Assembly (NCBI GenBank): GCA_964645775.1
Contig: CAZYBU010000002.1
Span: forward strand, 1-64,000
From: CAZYBU01 sp964645775
GTDB lineage: Bacteria; Spirochaetota; UBA4802; UBA5550
DNA length: 64,000 bases
Direction of reading: 5' to 3'
Position numbers and translations under genes: made by a program
The notes under the pieces: model-generated
What the model saw: the letters and a program-made list of their open reading frames with translations, nothing else
What the model was told of the DNA's origin: nothing
Database searches by the model: none
Shown: in pieces, positions 50,977-59,276 of the stretch
How positions within the stretch are numbered: the stretch's first letter is position 1
Layout of the letters: each line of letters begins with the position of its first letter

Positions 50977-52164
50977 TTATTTTGACTGCCTCTGTTGTTT
51001 CTGCCGGATCGACTTGATCAGCCTGGCCTTATAGTCCGCTTCCATGGGCTTGAGTATGGAGAAGAAGCGTTTCATCTCGCCCTTCCTGGATGAATTCCCC
51101 TCGAAATCGACCCCCACATAGACGGACTCGTCCTCTCCGGCGAAGGTAACCTTTATCTCCCCGTATATGGTGATGGGGGCCTGGAGCTTAAAGACAAGAT
51201 CGAAGATAAAGCCTTTGGCGTGCCTGATATAGTCCCTCAGATTCGGGTCCGTTATCTTTAGCTTTGCCCCTCCCCTGCTTATATCAATGATCTCCTGGTG
51301 AACCTGAAGAAGCTCTGTGTTAGCGTCCCGGATACGGTCCACCAGCTTGAAGGTGTAGTCTTTCAGCTCAAGGACCTTATCGATTCCGAAGGTTTCACTT
51401 TTTGATATTACCTGGATATATCCGAAAGGCACGGACGACTCAGCCGCGTTAATATAGATAATAGGCACAATAATGATAGATTTGTATCCCCGTTCAATGT
51501 TCTTCTTGATGTACCCCTTGAGCTGTTCCCCGTAGAGTTCGGCAAGGTCGATAAAATCATCGGTAATGGCTTTGTACGATTCAGGGTTCGAAGTATCAGA
51601 AACAAAGAGAGTTTTCCCTGTCCGCCGGATGAGATTCATCAGATTGTTCCGGTTCTCCCTGTCGAAAACATCCACTTTTACAATATCGGCTATCCCTGAA
51701 TTGCTGGTCTGAAACTGCTCCAGGAGTACCTTTATACTGGTGGGCATCTTGAACCCGGTCACGTCGATTCTGTGTTTTGAAATACGAAAATTCGTGGCGT
51801 AGGCCTGGTTGTCACTGATACGGAATCTGAGGTCCCTTCTTCCCGATGTGGCCCTCCGGGCGGACTTGATCTTGCAACGGTAATAACCGGGACCCCGTTC
51901 CTCCATGACCTCCAGATCAACCTCCAGGTACTTGTCGGAGAGTCCATAGATGATCAGGGTCCCCTCGTGCTCATAGCTGGGGTCCGTAACGACCATGATC
52001 GTGTTATCATCCAGGTACTCGTTGATATCGACCACGGTCTTGTCCACGGCATACTTGACGTAGAGCTTACGATTGGCGAACTGGCTCTTCAGGGTATCGA
52101 CAACGTCAGAAACCGTTCTGAAGGACTCAAAGCCACGTTTTTTTCTCTGCTCGATCTTATGCAA
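50977..52164 (-). CDS. PilZ-type (DUF1577-like) c-di-GMP effector candidate
   Basis: The protein has 395 residues. The first 100 resemble a YcgR-N-like barrel (LYVKYAVDKTVVDINEYLDDNTIMVV), followed by an RRATSGRRD segment. A middle region looks GAF-like (SIIIVPIIYINAAESSVPFGYIQVISKSE). The C-terminal part (about 290-395) carries IIDISRGGAKLKI, which fits the D-x-S-x-x-G half of PilZ. The R-x-x-x-R half is not next to it, so the c-di-GMP site is either split or lost. It resembles the DUF1577 proteins known mainly from Leptospira. There is no signal peptide. Confidence 0.72.
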   Translation of the reverse strand: MHKIEQRKKRGFESFRTVSDVVDTLKSQFANRKLYVKYAVDKTVVDINEYLDDNTIMVVTDPSYEHEGTLIIYGLSDKYLEVDLEVMEERGPGYYRCKIKSARRATSGRRDLRFRISDNQAYATNFRISKHRIDVTGFKMPTSIKVLLEQFQTSNSGIADIVKVDVFDRENRNNLMNLIRRTGKTLFVSDTSNPESYKAITDDFIDLAELYGEQLKGYIKKNIERGYKSIIIVPIIYINAAESSVPFGYIQVISKSETFGIDKVLELKDYTFKLVDRIRDANTELLQVHQEIIDISRGGAKLKITDPNLRDYIRHAKGFIFDLVFKLQAPITIYGEIKVTFAGEDESVYVGVDFEGNSSRKGEMKRFFSILKPMEADYKARLIKSIRQKQQRQSK

Positions 52165-52251
52165 AGGCGGATTCCATCCAGGGTCTTCTCTCTTATATCA
52201 TTATCGAGAGAGAGGATAACCAGCTGTAATCATTATTGTCTTATCCTAACG

Positions 52252-52281
52252 AAAAAAAGAGGGAATCTTCCCTCTTTTTTT
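52252..52281 (-). terminator. Bidirectional intrinsic terminator
   Basis: A perfect 14-bp palindrome of A7-GAGGGAA and its complement with a 2-base loop lies 76 bp past the stop of the Lys/Ala-rich gene (52357). Both strands end in T runs, so it can work in either direction. Confidence 0.88.
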
Positions 52282-52356
52282 CGTACATGTCTCACATTAT
52301 GTTTCGACAGAGAAACGGTCATTATGTTACAATAGGCGATATTGAAACCGGATTGA

Positions 52357-52611
52357 CTATCTCTTCTTACTGCTGGCCTTGCTTTTACTTTTACTTTTCG
52401 CCTTGCTTGACGCGGTTTTAGCCTTCTTGGAAGCGGCCTGGGCTTTTTTCGCTTCTGTTTCTTTCCTTTTTGTTTCAGTAAGGGTCGTTTTCAGTTTCTT
52501 GAGGTCTTCCTTCTCTTTTTTCAGCTCCGTATCAAGTTTTTGAATTTTCTCGCTCTTACGCTTGACATCTGCCTCAAGCTGTTTTGCTGTCTTTGCCTTA
52601 GCTTTAGCCAT
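52357..52611 (-). CDS. Lys/Ala-rich coiled-coil protein with histone H1-like tail
   Basis: The protein has 84 residues. Residues 1-55 form an amphipathic coiled coil (EKIQKLDTELKKEKEDLKKLK) and the C-terminal 30 are Ala/Lys/Ser repeats (KKAKTASSKAKSKSKSK). Such tails bind DNA or RNA in bacterial histone H1-like proteins. GGGAGTG lies seven bases before the ATG. A terminator follows and no operon partner is seen. DNA compaction is an inference from composition. Confidence 0.68.
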   Translation of the reverse strand: MAKAKAKTAKQLEADVKRKSEKIQKLDTELKKEKEDLKKLKTTLTETKRKETEAKKAQAASKKAKTASSKAKSKSKSKASSKKR

Positions 52612-52740
52612 AATTACACTCCCGGTATGTAAGGAATATTAACGTTCTTTTTGATACTTTAATCCAGCAAATCAGGATTGCAAGAAAAAAAATTAACGAT
52701 AATGAATGTATCATATACCGGAATCTATCAGAGAGTAAAG

Positions 52741-54066
52741 ATGAAAACGCCAACAGTTACCATAGCAGGCCGCCAGAACGTGGGTAAGTCCACGCTTTTC
52801 AATTACCTTATCGGGAAACGAAGAGCCATCGTTGACCCCATTCCCGGCCTGACCCGGGACGTCATATCCCATACCGTCACTTACGGTGATACCCTCTTTC
52901 GTCTCCAGGACATGCCGGGCCTGGACCTTCCGGGTTCATCGGAGCTGTCCGAGTCCATCCTTTCCAACGCCATAAAAAGACTGGAAGAATCGGACGTGAT
53001 TCTCTTTCTCATGGAGTATCCCTCTCCCGATTCCTACGACTTTGATCTGGCGGAGCATCTCAGGAGAGTAGACGTCCCGGTGGTGGCGGCGGTAAACAAG
53101 ATGGACAGCAATGAACGGCTGGCAGAGATGAACGAGTTCTACCGTCTCGGGCTCCCGGAATTTATTCCCATCTCGGCCATGACAGGTTTTAACATCCCCC
53201 TGATGATGGAAACCCTCGGCTCCCATTTGAAAAAGGGTGGTAAGGAAACGGGTGAACCGGATATCCGCATCTCCCTTGTGGGGAGGCCGAATGCGGGCAA
53301 ATCGACCCTCCTGAACAACCTGATCGGCAAGGATAGAGTCCTTGTCTCCGAGATACCGGGAACAACCCGGGACGCCGTTGACGAAGAGATGAAATATTAC
53401 GGCAAACGAATCAGGCTTATTGATACCGCCGGCATTCGGAAAAAAAGCCGGATCAAGAACAATGTCGATTATTACTCGACCCGTCGCAGCCAGGACGCCA
53501 TCCATAGAAGTGATGTTGTCATACATCTTATCGACGCCACCACCGGAGTAACGGAGACGGACAAGAAGATATCCGATATTATCCTTGAGGCGGGCAAACC
53601 GATCATCATAGCCATTAACAAGTGGGACGCCATTGAGAAAGACACGAAAACCTTCAAAAAATTCAGGGAGAAGGTAATTTTTCACTATTACAGGGCGGCC
53701 GATTTTCCTCTTCTCTCCATATCCGCACAAAATGGTCAGAGAACAGGCAGGCTCATGGAGGAAGCGTTCCGTCTTCACGAGCGCGCGTCCCGGAGAATCG
53801 AAACTCCTGAGCTCAACCGCGTAATGAAAGAGATACAATCTACCCGGCGCATACCCCAGCTGGGAGACAAAATCCGTATCTACTACGCGACCCAGGTGAA
53901 AAGCTCACCTCCCGTATTCAGGTTATTCGTCAACCGAAGGGACCACTTCCGAAAGGAGGTGATACGATACATAACCAAATCCCTCCAGGAGTCCCTGGAT
54001 CTTCACGGAGTACCGATCGGCATTGAAATCGAGGACAAAAAGGAGCAAAATGAGAAGCGAGGCTAA
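52741..54066 (+). CDS. der: GTPase Der (EngA)
   Basis: Der has two tandem GTPase domains and a KH-like domain and is needed for 50S ribosome maturation. The 441-residue protein has G1 motifs GRQNVGKST (about 9) and GRPNAGKST (about 180), G3 DMPG and DTAG, and G4 NKMD and NKWD. The start ATG 52741 gives the usual N-terminus; the frame upstream to 52678 lacks similarity. Its stop overlaps the end of recR by 4 bp. Confidence 0.95.
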   Translation: MKTPTVTIAGRQNVGKSTLFNYLIGKRRAIVDPIPGLTRDVISHTVTYGDTLFRLQDMPGLDLPGSSELSESILSNAIKRLEESDVILFLMEYPSPDSYDFDLAEHLRRVDVPVVAAVNKMDSNERLAEMNEFYRLGLPEFIPISAMTGFNIPLMMETLGSHLKKGGKETGEPDIRISLVGRPNAGKSTLLNNLIGKDRVLVSEIPGTTRDAVDEEMKYYGKRIRLIDTAGIRKKSRIKNNVDYYSTRRSQDAIHRSDVVIHLIDATTGVTETDKKISDIILEAGKPIIIAINKWDAIEKDTKTFKKFREKVIFHYYRAADFPLLSISAQNGQRTGRLMEEAFRLHERASRRIETPELNRVMKEIQSTRRIPQLGDKIRIYYATQVKSSPPVFRLFVNRRDHFRKEVIRYITKSLQESLDLHGVPIGIEIEDKKEQNEKRG

Positions 54067-54662
54067 ATCTCTCTTCTTCCTTCAAGGGAACGGGCGATAG
54101 TCGCCGCGTCCGCGTACTCCAGGTCGGCTCCCACGGGGAGACCATGAGCGATACGGGTTATACGTATCCCGGTCCCTTCCAGTGCCCGGATGATATAAAG
54201 GGCCGTGGCGTCCCCCTCTATTGTGGGACTCAGGGCAAGGATAATCTCCGAGATATTCCCTTCCTGACGCCGTTCCCTCAGTTCATCGAGCCTCAGGTCC
54301 TCGGGACCGATACCATCCAGGGGAGCGATAAGGCCACCTGTCACATGGAAGAGCCCCCTGTACTCTCCCGTACCCTCTATGGAGATGATATCCCTGGCGT
54401 GTTCTACCACGCATATCAGGGAGCGGTCCCGATTTTCGTCGGAACAGATGGAGCATACTTCGGCGTCGGAGATCCCTCCGCATAATGAACAGAAACGGAC
54501 CCTGTCACGGACATCTCTCATGGCGCTTACCAGAGATTCAATCTTCTCTGATCTGGTTTCAAGCATGTGAAAGGCCAGACGCGCGGCACTCTTTCGGCCT
54601 ATCCCGGGCAGGGTGGAAAGCGCGTCAATGAGAGAATCGAGATATGCGGAAGGCGTCTTCAT
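54063..54662 (-). CDS. recR: Recombination protein RecR
   Basis: RecR works with RecF/RecO in loading RecA at gaps. The 199-residue protein has a helix-hairpin-helix (LPGIGRKSAARLAFH), a zinc finger (CSLCGGISDAEVCSIC) and a Toprim domain (ICVVEHARDIISIE through PLDGIGPEDL), all of normal size. It lies immediately downstream of ybaB and dnaX in the conserved dnaX-ybaB-recR order. Confidence 0.95.
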   Translation of the reverse strand: MKTPSAYLDSLIDALSTLPGIGRKSAARLAFHMLETRSEKIESLVSAMRDVRDRVRFCSLCGGISDAEVCSICSDENRDRSLICVVEHARDIISIEGTGEYRGLFHVTGGLIAPLDGIGPEDLRLDELRERRQEGNISEIILALSPTIEGDATALYIIRALEGTGIRITRIAHGLPVGADLEYADAATIARSLEGRREI

Positions 54663-54989
54663 CTAGCCCTGGCCGAGAAGCCCGTTCAATCCCGGTATAT
54701 CGAGCCCCCCGGTCAGTTTCTGCATCTCCTCAGTGGAGAACTCCTTTATCCGGTCCACGGCTGTATTGATGGTCTCTGTGATGAGTCTCCCCGCTTCCCC
54801 GGGGTCCTTCTCCATCAGTTCTTTCGAGAGTTTAATGTCAAGAATACGGTATTCTCCATTAATCCGTACCTTTACCTCCCCTCCCGGACTTTCTACTTCC
54901 CGCACGGCTGTCTGTATCTTCTTCTGAACGTTTTTGAACTCCTTCTGTATCTTGACAATCTGTCCCAGGTCTCCGAGTCCCTTAAGCAT
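54663..54989 (-). CDS. ybaB: YbaB/EbfC nucleoid-associated protein
   Basis: The protein has 108 residues from ATG 54989, for which GGAGGAG lies six bases upstream; ATG at 54995 and 55004 are also in frame. It has the YbaB pattern: DLGQIVKIQKEFKNVQKKIQ, then SPGGEVKVRINGEYRILDIKL and DPGEAGRLITETINTAVD. It binds DNA as a tweezer-like dimer. It sits between dnaX (short overlap) and recR. Confidence 0.9.
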   Translation of the reverse strand: MLKGLGDLGQIVKIQKEFKNVQKKIQTAVREVESPGGEVKVRINGEYRILDIKLSKELMEKDPGEAGRLITETINTAVDRIKEFSTEEMQKLTGGLDIPGLNGLLGQG

Positions 54990-56352
54990 CTTCATCTCCT
55001 CCATTGATTAACTGACCGTGAAATATCTCCTGAACACGGCGTACGGCAGGATTATCCTTTTTATATTCCACGGTTTCCGGCCTCTGAATCATTTCGCCTT
55101 CCGGCAGGGGCACATCTTCATCCCGGAGAGTCTCTATCCGTGAAGCATCGCCCTTCGGTTTTTTTTCATCCGGTTCAGGCGCCCGGCCTTTACCCTTTTC
55201 TTCCGGTCTGGTTCCTTCCCGCTCAAGCCGGAGCAGAATCGAGGAAACGGACGGAGTCCGGGCCGCCTCCAGCATGTCCAGAACGGCCATCTCAAGGTAA
55301 ACCCGTTCACTTGTGGCGTACTGAATATCACTGTAAAGCCGGGTCAGGATGTGAAAGATATGCCCCAGGGTCTCCCCTCCCAGACGGGCGGCAACGGATT
55401 GCAGCCCTTCCATCTCATCATCTGAAAGACCGAGCATCTCCTTGTCCGTAACGCCACGGGCCAGGAAACGGACCGATCGGACCGTGTCGATGAGGCCCTG
55501 TATGTACCGGGGAATATCGATGCCCATTTCCGATATTCGCTCTACCTCGGCCAGCGCCCCCGCAGGCTCGTCCTCCAGAACCAGTTCCAGAAGAGTGAGA
55601 AAACTCTGCATAGGGACCACTCCGAGAATGCTCAGGACATCCTTCCTGTCGAGCTTTCGTTCCTCACCCATGAATGCCAGGACCTGCTCCAGCAGGGACT
55701 GGGCGTCCCGCATGGATCCGTCAGCCGCCCGGGCCACGGGGTACAGGGTCCGGTCATCCATTGAAAAGCCTTCCCGGTCGGTTATATGTTTGAGATGGGC
55801 CACAAGGGGATCAACAGGTATTTTCTTAAAGAAGAATTTCTGGCAGCGGGAGAGTATGGTATCCAGTATTTTATGGACTTCCGTGGTGGCGAATATGAAG
55901 ACAACGTGAGGAGGGGGTTCCTCAAGGGTTTTCAGCAGGGCGTTGGACGCCTCGGTGGTAAGCATGTGGATTTCATCGATGATATACACCTTGTACCGGG
56001 CCCGGACGGGGGCGAAGGTGACGTTCTCCCTTAACTGTTTGATATTGTCAATGCCCCGGTTTGAGGCGCCGTCAATCTCAATCACGTCGAAGGAAGTCCC
56101 ATTCCAGATCTCAACGCAGTGGTCACAAACGCCGCAGGGCTCGTCTGTCGGACCCTCAACACAGTTCAGAGCCCTCGCGAGAATGCGCGCCATGGTTGTC
56201 TTTCCCACGCCCCGGGGACCGGCAAAGAGATAGGCGTGGGAAATCCTTCCGGCACGGATGCTGTTTTTCAGGGTCCGGGAGATATGATCCTGGTAGACAA
56301 CCTGATCAAAATTCTGCGGACGCCATTTTCTGGCAATTACCTGATAAGACAT
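54982..56352 (-). CDS. dnaX: DNA polymerase III subunit gamma/tau
   Basis: DnaX is the clamp-loader ATPase. The 456-residue protein has the N-terminal MSYQVIARKWRPQNFDQVVYQDH, P-loop GPRGVGKTTMARI, zinc-binding CVEGPTDEPCGVCDHC, the IDEIHMLT Walker B and the sensor ILSRCQKF. Domain III and a short, charged C-terminal region follow. It is shorter than the E. coli tau form, so the polymerase-binding domain is reduced or absent. No frameshift signal was identified. Confidence 0.94.
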   Translation of the reverse strand: MSYQVIARKWRPQNFDQVVYQDHISRTLKNSIRAGRISHAYLFAGPRGVGKTTMARILARALNCVEGPTDEPCGVCDHCVEIWNGTSFDVIEIDGASNRGIDNIKQLRENVTFAPVRARYKVYIIDEIHMLTTEASNALLKTLEEPPPHVVFIFATTEVHKILDTILSRCQKFFFKKIPVDPLVAHLKHITDREGFSMDDRTLYPVARAADGSMRDAQSLLEQVLAFMGEERKLDRKDVLSILGVVPMQSFLTLLELVLEDEPAGALAEVERISEMGIDIPRYIQGLIDTVRSVRFLARGVTDKEMLGLSDDEMEGLQSVAARLGGETLGHIFHILTRLYSDIQYATSERVYLEMAVLDMLEAARTPSVSSILLRLEREGTRPEEKGKGRAPEPDEKKPKGDASRIETLRDEDVPLPEGEMIQRPETVEYKKDNPAVRRVQEIFHGQLINGGDEDA

Positions 56353-56381
56353 GATTTATTTTCTGCAGTGATCCAGGAATG

Positions 56382-56466
56382 CGGAGAGGGGGGGATTCGA
56401 ACCCCCGGTTACTTTCGCAACACACGGTTTCCAACCGTGCTCCTTCGGCCTCTCGGACACCTCTCC
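56382..56466 (-). tRNA. tRNA-Ser (anticodon GGA)
   Basis: The 85-nt cloverleaf has acceptor arm GGAGAGG/CCTCTCC, a long variable arm, and the T-loop GGTTCGAATCC. The anticodon arm ACGGTTGGAAACCGT shows GGA (56430-56432), reading UCC/UCU. The discriminator is G and CCA is not encoded. The tRNA is on the same strand as dnaX, 30 bp upstream of its start. Confidence 0.95.
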
Positions 56467-56533
56467 CGGTTGATACCTCCTAATTGGGATACCCTTCTTT
56501 GTCAATAAAAATGAACAGGGAAGATCAATTTCC

Positions 56534-58825
56534 TCAGTTCTTGAAAAATTTAACGCTTTCCCGAAGATTTTCCGCCATTTCCGCGACGTTACTCGCGTTA
56601 CCCGCGAGTTCTTCGGAACCCTCTGCGTTGTGCTGGGTCAGTTCATTAATGAGGGAAATGGACTTAACGATCTCCTCGGAAGCCTGTTTCTGTTCCTGAG
56701 CAGCTGTCCGGATAACATCGGCCCCTTCCCGGACCCGGGCAACTTCCTGGTTCACCGTGGAGTTCGTGTCGATCTGGCGTTTCATGAATTTTGCGATGAC
56801 CTCCATCATTGAGGTAATTGATTCGAATCCCTCAATAACCTCAGCGATGGTGGATACGGCCTCCCCTACCCTGGAGAGCCCCTGCTGGACCTCCTGCTCA
56901 TTCTCCTTGATAAGGGTGTCAATATTCTTCAGGCTTTGGGCCGTATTATCAGCCAGCTTCGATATCTCTTCAGCAACAACGGCGAATCCGCGGCCCTGCT
57001 CGCCGGCCCTGGCCGCCTCGATCGAGGCGTTCAGAGAGAGCAGGTTAATCTGATCAGATATGTCATTGATAACCTCCAGCATGGTTATCATCTCCCCGGA
57101 GCTTTTGCTGATCTTACGCATCACCTCGTCCATAAACTGGAGAGACTCCTCACCCGTTCTGGCCTTGTTCGAAAAGTTCTCCGTGCTGGAACGGGCGTCT
57201 TCTACCTCAATGCCCATGGTCTCGATAAGCTCCGAAAGATCATTTACCCTGGCGACCATCCCCTCCAGGATTTCTTTCTGCTCGCCGATCCGTTTGCTTA
57301 TGTTCTCAAAGTTGGCGGATGACTCCTCCACGGATGCCATTATCTCCTGCGCGGATGCCGCCTGGTTCGAAGCGTTCTCAGAGAAGGATGAGGTAGTCTG
57401 CGACATGGTATCCGCCGCTTTGAATAGTTCGTCTATCAGGTCTTTCACACGGAGAACCACACCGGCCAGGTTTTCCATGAAGAGATTAAACCAGGCGCCC
57501 ATCTCCCAGACCTCGTTTCTCAGGGTCTTTCTGTAAATTCGACAACGGCGACAATCCTTTACCCTGCTTTCCCTGATCAGACGGCAGGTAACATCCCTTC
57601 CCAGGTTGCCGGCTATGGACCCTATCCGAAAGAAACAGAAGCCTCTCTCAATATCATATTTTCTGTACTCCCCTGCCGACTCGTCCCATTCCTGAACTCC
57701 ACGGTCGATACCGGCAGGTACCGGGAAACGGGCGGAGAGGTCTCCCAGGGCGCCAAGGGAAAAGGAATCCATAAAGGCGTGGAGAAGATCATCAATACTT
57801 TTGGAGAGCATCCAGGCCAGGACAATAACCAGCACCATGATAAGGCTGCCAACAATGACAAAAACGATGAGAGTATCTATAAGGGGACTGAAAGCCTCGT
57901 ACCAGTTCACCTCCATCAAAAATACCCACTTAAAGTAGCTGAGCCACTTCCAGACCCCTATGACCAGCTCACCCTCGTTGTTGATATAAGTCATATGTCC
58001 ACCCCTGTGAGTGTTAAGACACTTTTTAATCGAGGGGACCAGGGCGCCGTTCTCAGGGTTTGCCAGGTGGAAGCCCTTCATTCTCTTTTTAGTTTTGTGC
58101 GCTGTGTAATACCCGTCAAATTCTCCGCGATTAATTCCGTATTCATAATCACCCGATGAACTGAGGACAAGCCCGTCATCCGTTGTGAGAAAGGCCTCTC
58201 CCTTTTCACCCACGTCAATGATACTCAGGGAATCATCTATGACGTTCATTATAAAAAAGGCGACGACATAGCCTGTACGGTTACCCTTTTCATCCTCATT
58301 TTCGTAAATGGGATAGGTTATGGGCTGAAAGACCTTTTTCACTTCTCTCAGGATTATTGGACGACAAAAAAAGACATCATCGGTACCGACAAACTGTTCT
58401 TTAAGGGAATATTTTTCAAGAATGTCCTTCTCTTTGTCGGAATAGAACCGGATATCCCCCTGGCTACCGGTTATGACAATACGACTAAATTCCCCCCTCT
58501 CCAGGATGATAGACTGCAGATATTTTTTTAACTCTCTTTGTTCTCTATCGTCAATATCTTCCCAGTCAGTATTCAGCGCCTTCCGGATCTTGTCATTCCT
58601 GGCGATCCGCTCAACGACACCCACACTGCTTTCCAGGACATACTCCATGTGTTCAAACTGCTTGATGGCGATCTCCTCGTACTTGTTGATCACCATGTTT
58701 ATCATGCGGTCCTTTATGAAAAAATTACTGACCAGCAGAAATATCCCCATGATAAGAAGGGCAACCCCGATGAGGGCGAACCTGGCCTTGTTCTTGATAC
58801 TCATGTCTTTCAGAAAATGAAGCAT
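56534..58825 (-). CDS. Methyl-accepting chemotaxis protein with four-Cys cluster
   Basis: The protein has 763 residues: membrane helix 1 (about 12-35), a periplasmic dCache-like sensor (about 36-310) and membrane helix 2 (about 314-342). A linker follows with cysteines C397, C414, C425 and C428 (C-x16-C-x10-C-x2-C), then the methylated helices and signalling tip (INLLSLNASIEAARAGEQGRGFAVVAEEISKLA). HAMP is not clear. The cluster could bind zinc or an Fe-S centre. Its ATG shares one base with the tetraheme cytochrome stop, behind AGGAGG, so both are co-translated. It is predicted to sense redox or hydrogenase output; the ligand is unknown. Confidence 0.9.
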   Translation of the reverse strand: MLHFLKDMSIKNKARFALIGVALLIMGIFLLVSNFFIKDRMINMVINKYEEIAIKQFEHMEYVLESSVGVVERIARNDKIRKALNTDWEDIDDREQRELKKYLQSIILERGEFSRIVITGSQGDIRFYSDKEKDILEKYSLKEQFVGTDDVFFCRPIILREVKKVFQPITYPIYENEDEKGNRTGYVVAFFIMNVIDDSLSIIDVGEKGEAFLTTDDGLVLSSSGDYEYGINRGEFDGYYTAHKTKKRMKGFHLANPENGALVPSIKKCLNTHRGGHMTYINNEGELVIGVWKWLSYFKWVFLMEVNWYEAFSPLIDTLIVFVIVGSLIMVLVIVLAWMLSKSIDDLLHAFMDSFSLGALGDLSARFPVPAGIDRGVQEWDESAGEYRKYDIERGFCFFRIGSIAGNLGRDVTCRLIRESRVKDCRRCRIYRKTLRNEVWEMGAWFNLFMENLAGVVLRVKDLIDELFKAADTMSQTTSSFSENASNQAASAQEIMASVEESSANFENISKRIGEQKEILEGMVARVNDLSELIETMGIEVEDARSSTENFSNKARTGEESLQFMDEVMRKISKSSGEMITMLEVINDISDQINLLSLNASIEAARAGEQGRGFAVVAEEISKLADNTAQSLKNIDTLIKENEQEVQQGLSRVGEAVSTIAEVIEGFESITSMMEVIAKFMKRQIDTNSTVNQEVARVREGADVIRTAAQEQKQASEEIVKSISLINELTQHNAEGSEELAGNASNVAEMAENLRESVKFFKN

Positions 58826-59196
58826 TATTGGTCGCCCTCCTTCTGAAGCTCTCCTTTCTGCTCATCGTGAGGGATATGGCACCGGCCACAGGCCCTGGGA
58901 CCTGACGTTCTTAGATGGCAGTCATGACACTGCTGGTGAAAGGCCCCTTTAAGGTTAATGACATTTCCCCTGTCTTTCTTATCATGGCAGCTGGAACATT
59001 TCTGATTGGTCCCCTTGTGGTGACAGTCTATACAGACGGCGTTGTAATCATCTACATGGGCTCTGTGATCAAAATAGATAACAGGCTTTCTGTGTCCGGT
59101 CTTGGGAAGGCGAATGACATCCTCCACCTCGGTAGCCAGGACCGCGAGAGTAGAGAGAAACAATAAAAGTGCTATAAAAAGTGTACTAGTTTTCAT
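58825..59196 (-). CDS. Tetraheme cytochrome c3-type protein
   Basis: The 123-residue protein has a signal peptide (about 1-22). Four CxxCH heme sites follow: CIDCHH, CSSCH, CHDCH and CGRCH. Extra histidines (YFDHRAH, FHQQC) are candidate sixth ligands, as in class III cytochromes c3. It is predicted to be periplasmic and to take electrons from the [NiFe] hydrogenase encoded upstream, which has no membrane anchor of its own. It overlaps the chemoreceptor start by one base. The domain is homologous to each half of the octaheme protein at 62285-62920. Confidence 0.9.
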   Translation of the reverse strand: MKTSTLFIALLLFLSTLAVLATEVEDVIRLPKTGHRKPVIYFDHRAHVDDYNAVCIDCHHKGTNQKCSSCHDKKDRGNVINLKGAFHQQCHDCHLRTSGPRACGRCHIPHDEQKGELQKEGDQ

Positions 59197-59276
59197 TACG
59201 GCTCTTTCTTTCTCCAGTCGATATCAGGGTATCCATAACTGTCAGAGACAGCATTTGAACGTCAGTGTAGTAAATG

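Noticed and set aside
54982..56352. Programmed frameshift in dnaX for a short gamma form
   Set aside because: No A-run slippery site with stem-loop was seen; the gene already encodes a short form.
59197..59276. Terminator or promoter in the 80-bp gap between the hydrogenase large subunit and c3
   Set aside because: Only a 5-bp stem (CTGTC/GACAG) without a T-run, and no good -10/-35 pair.
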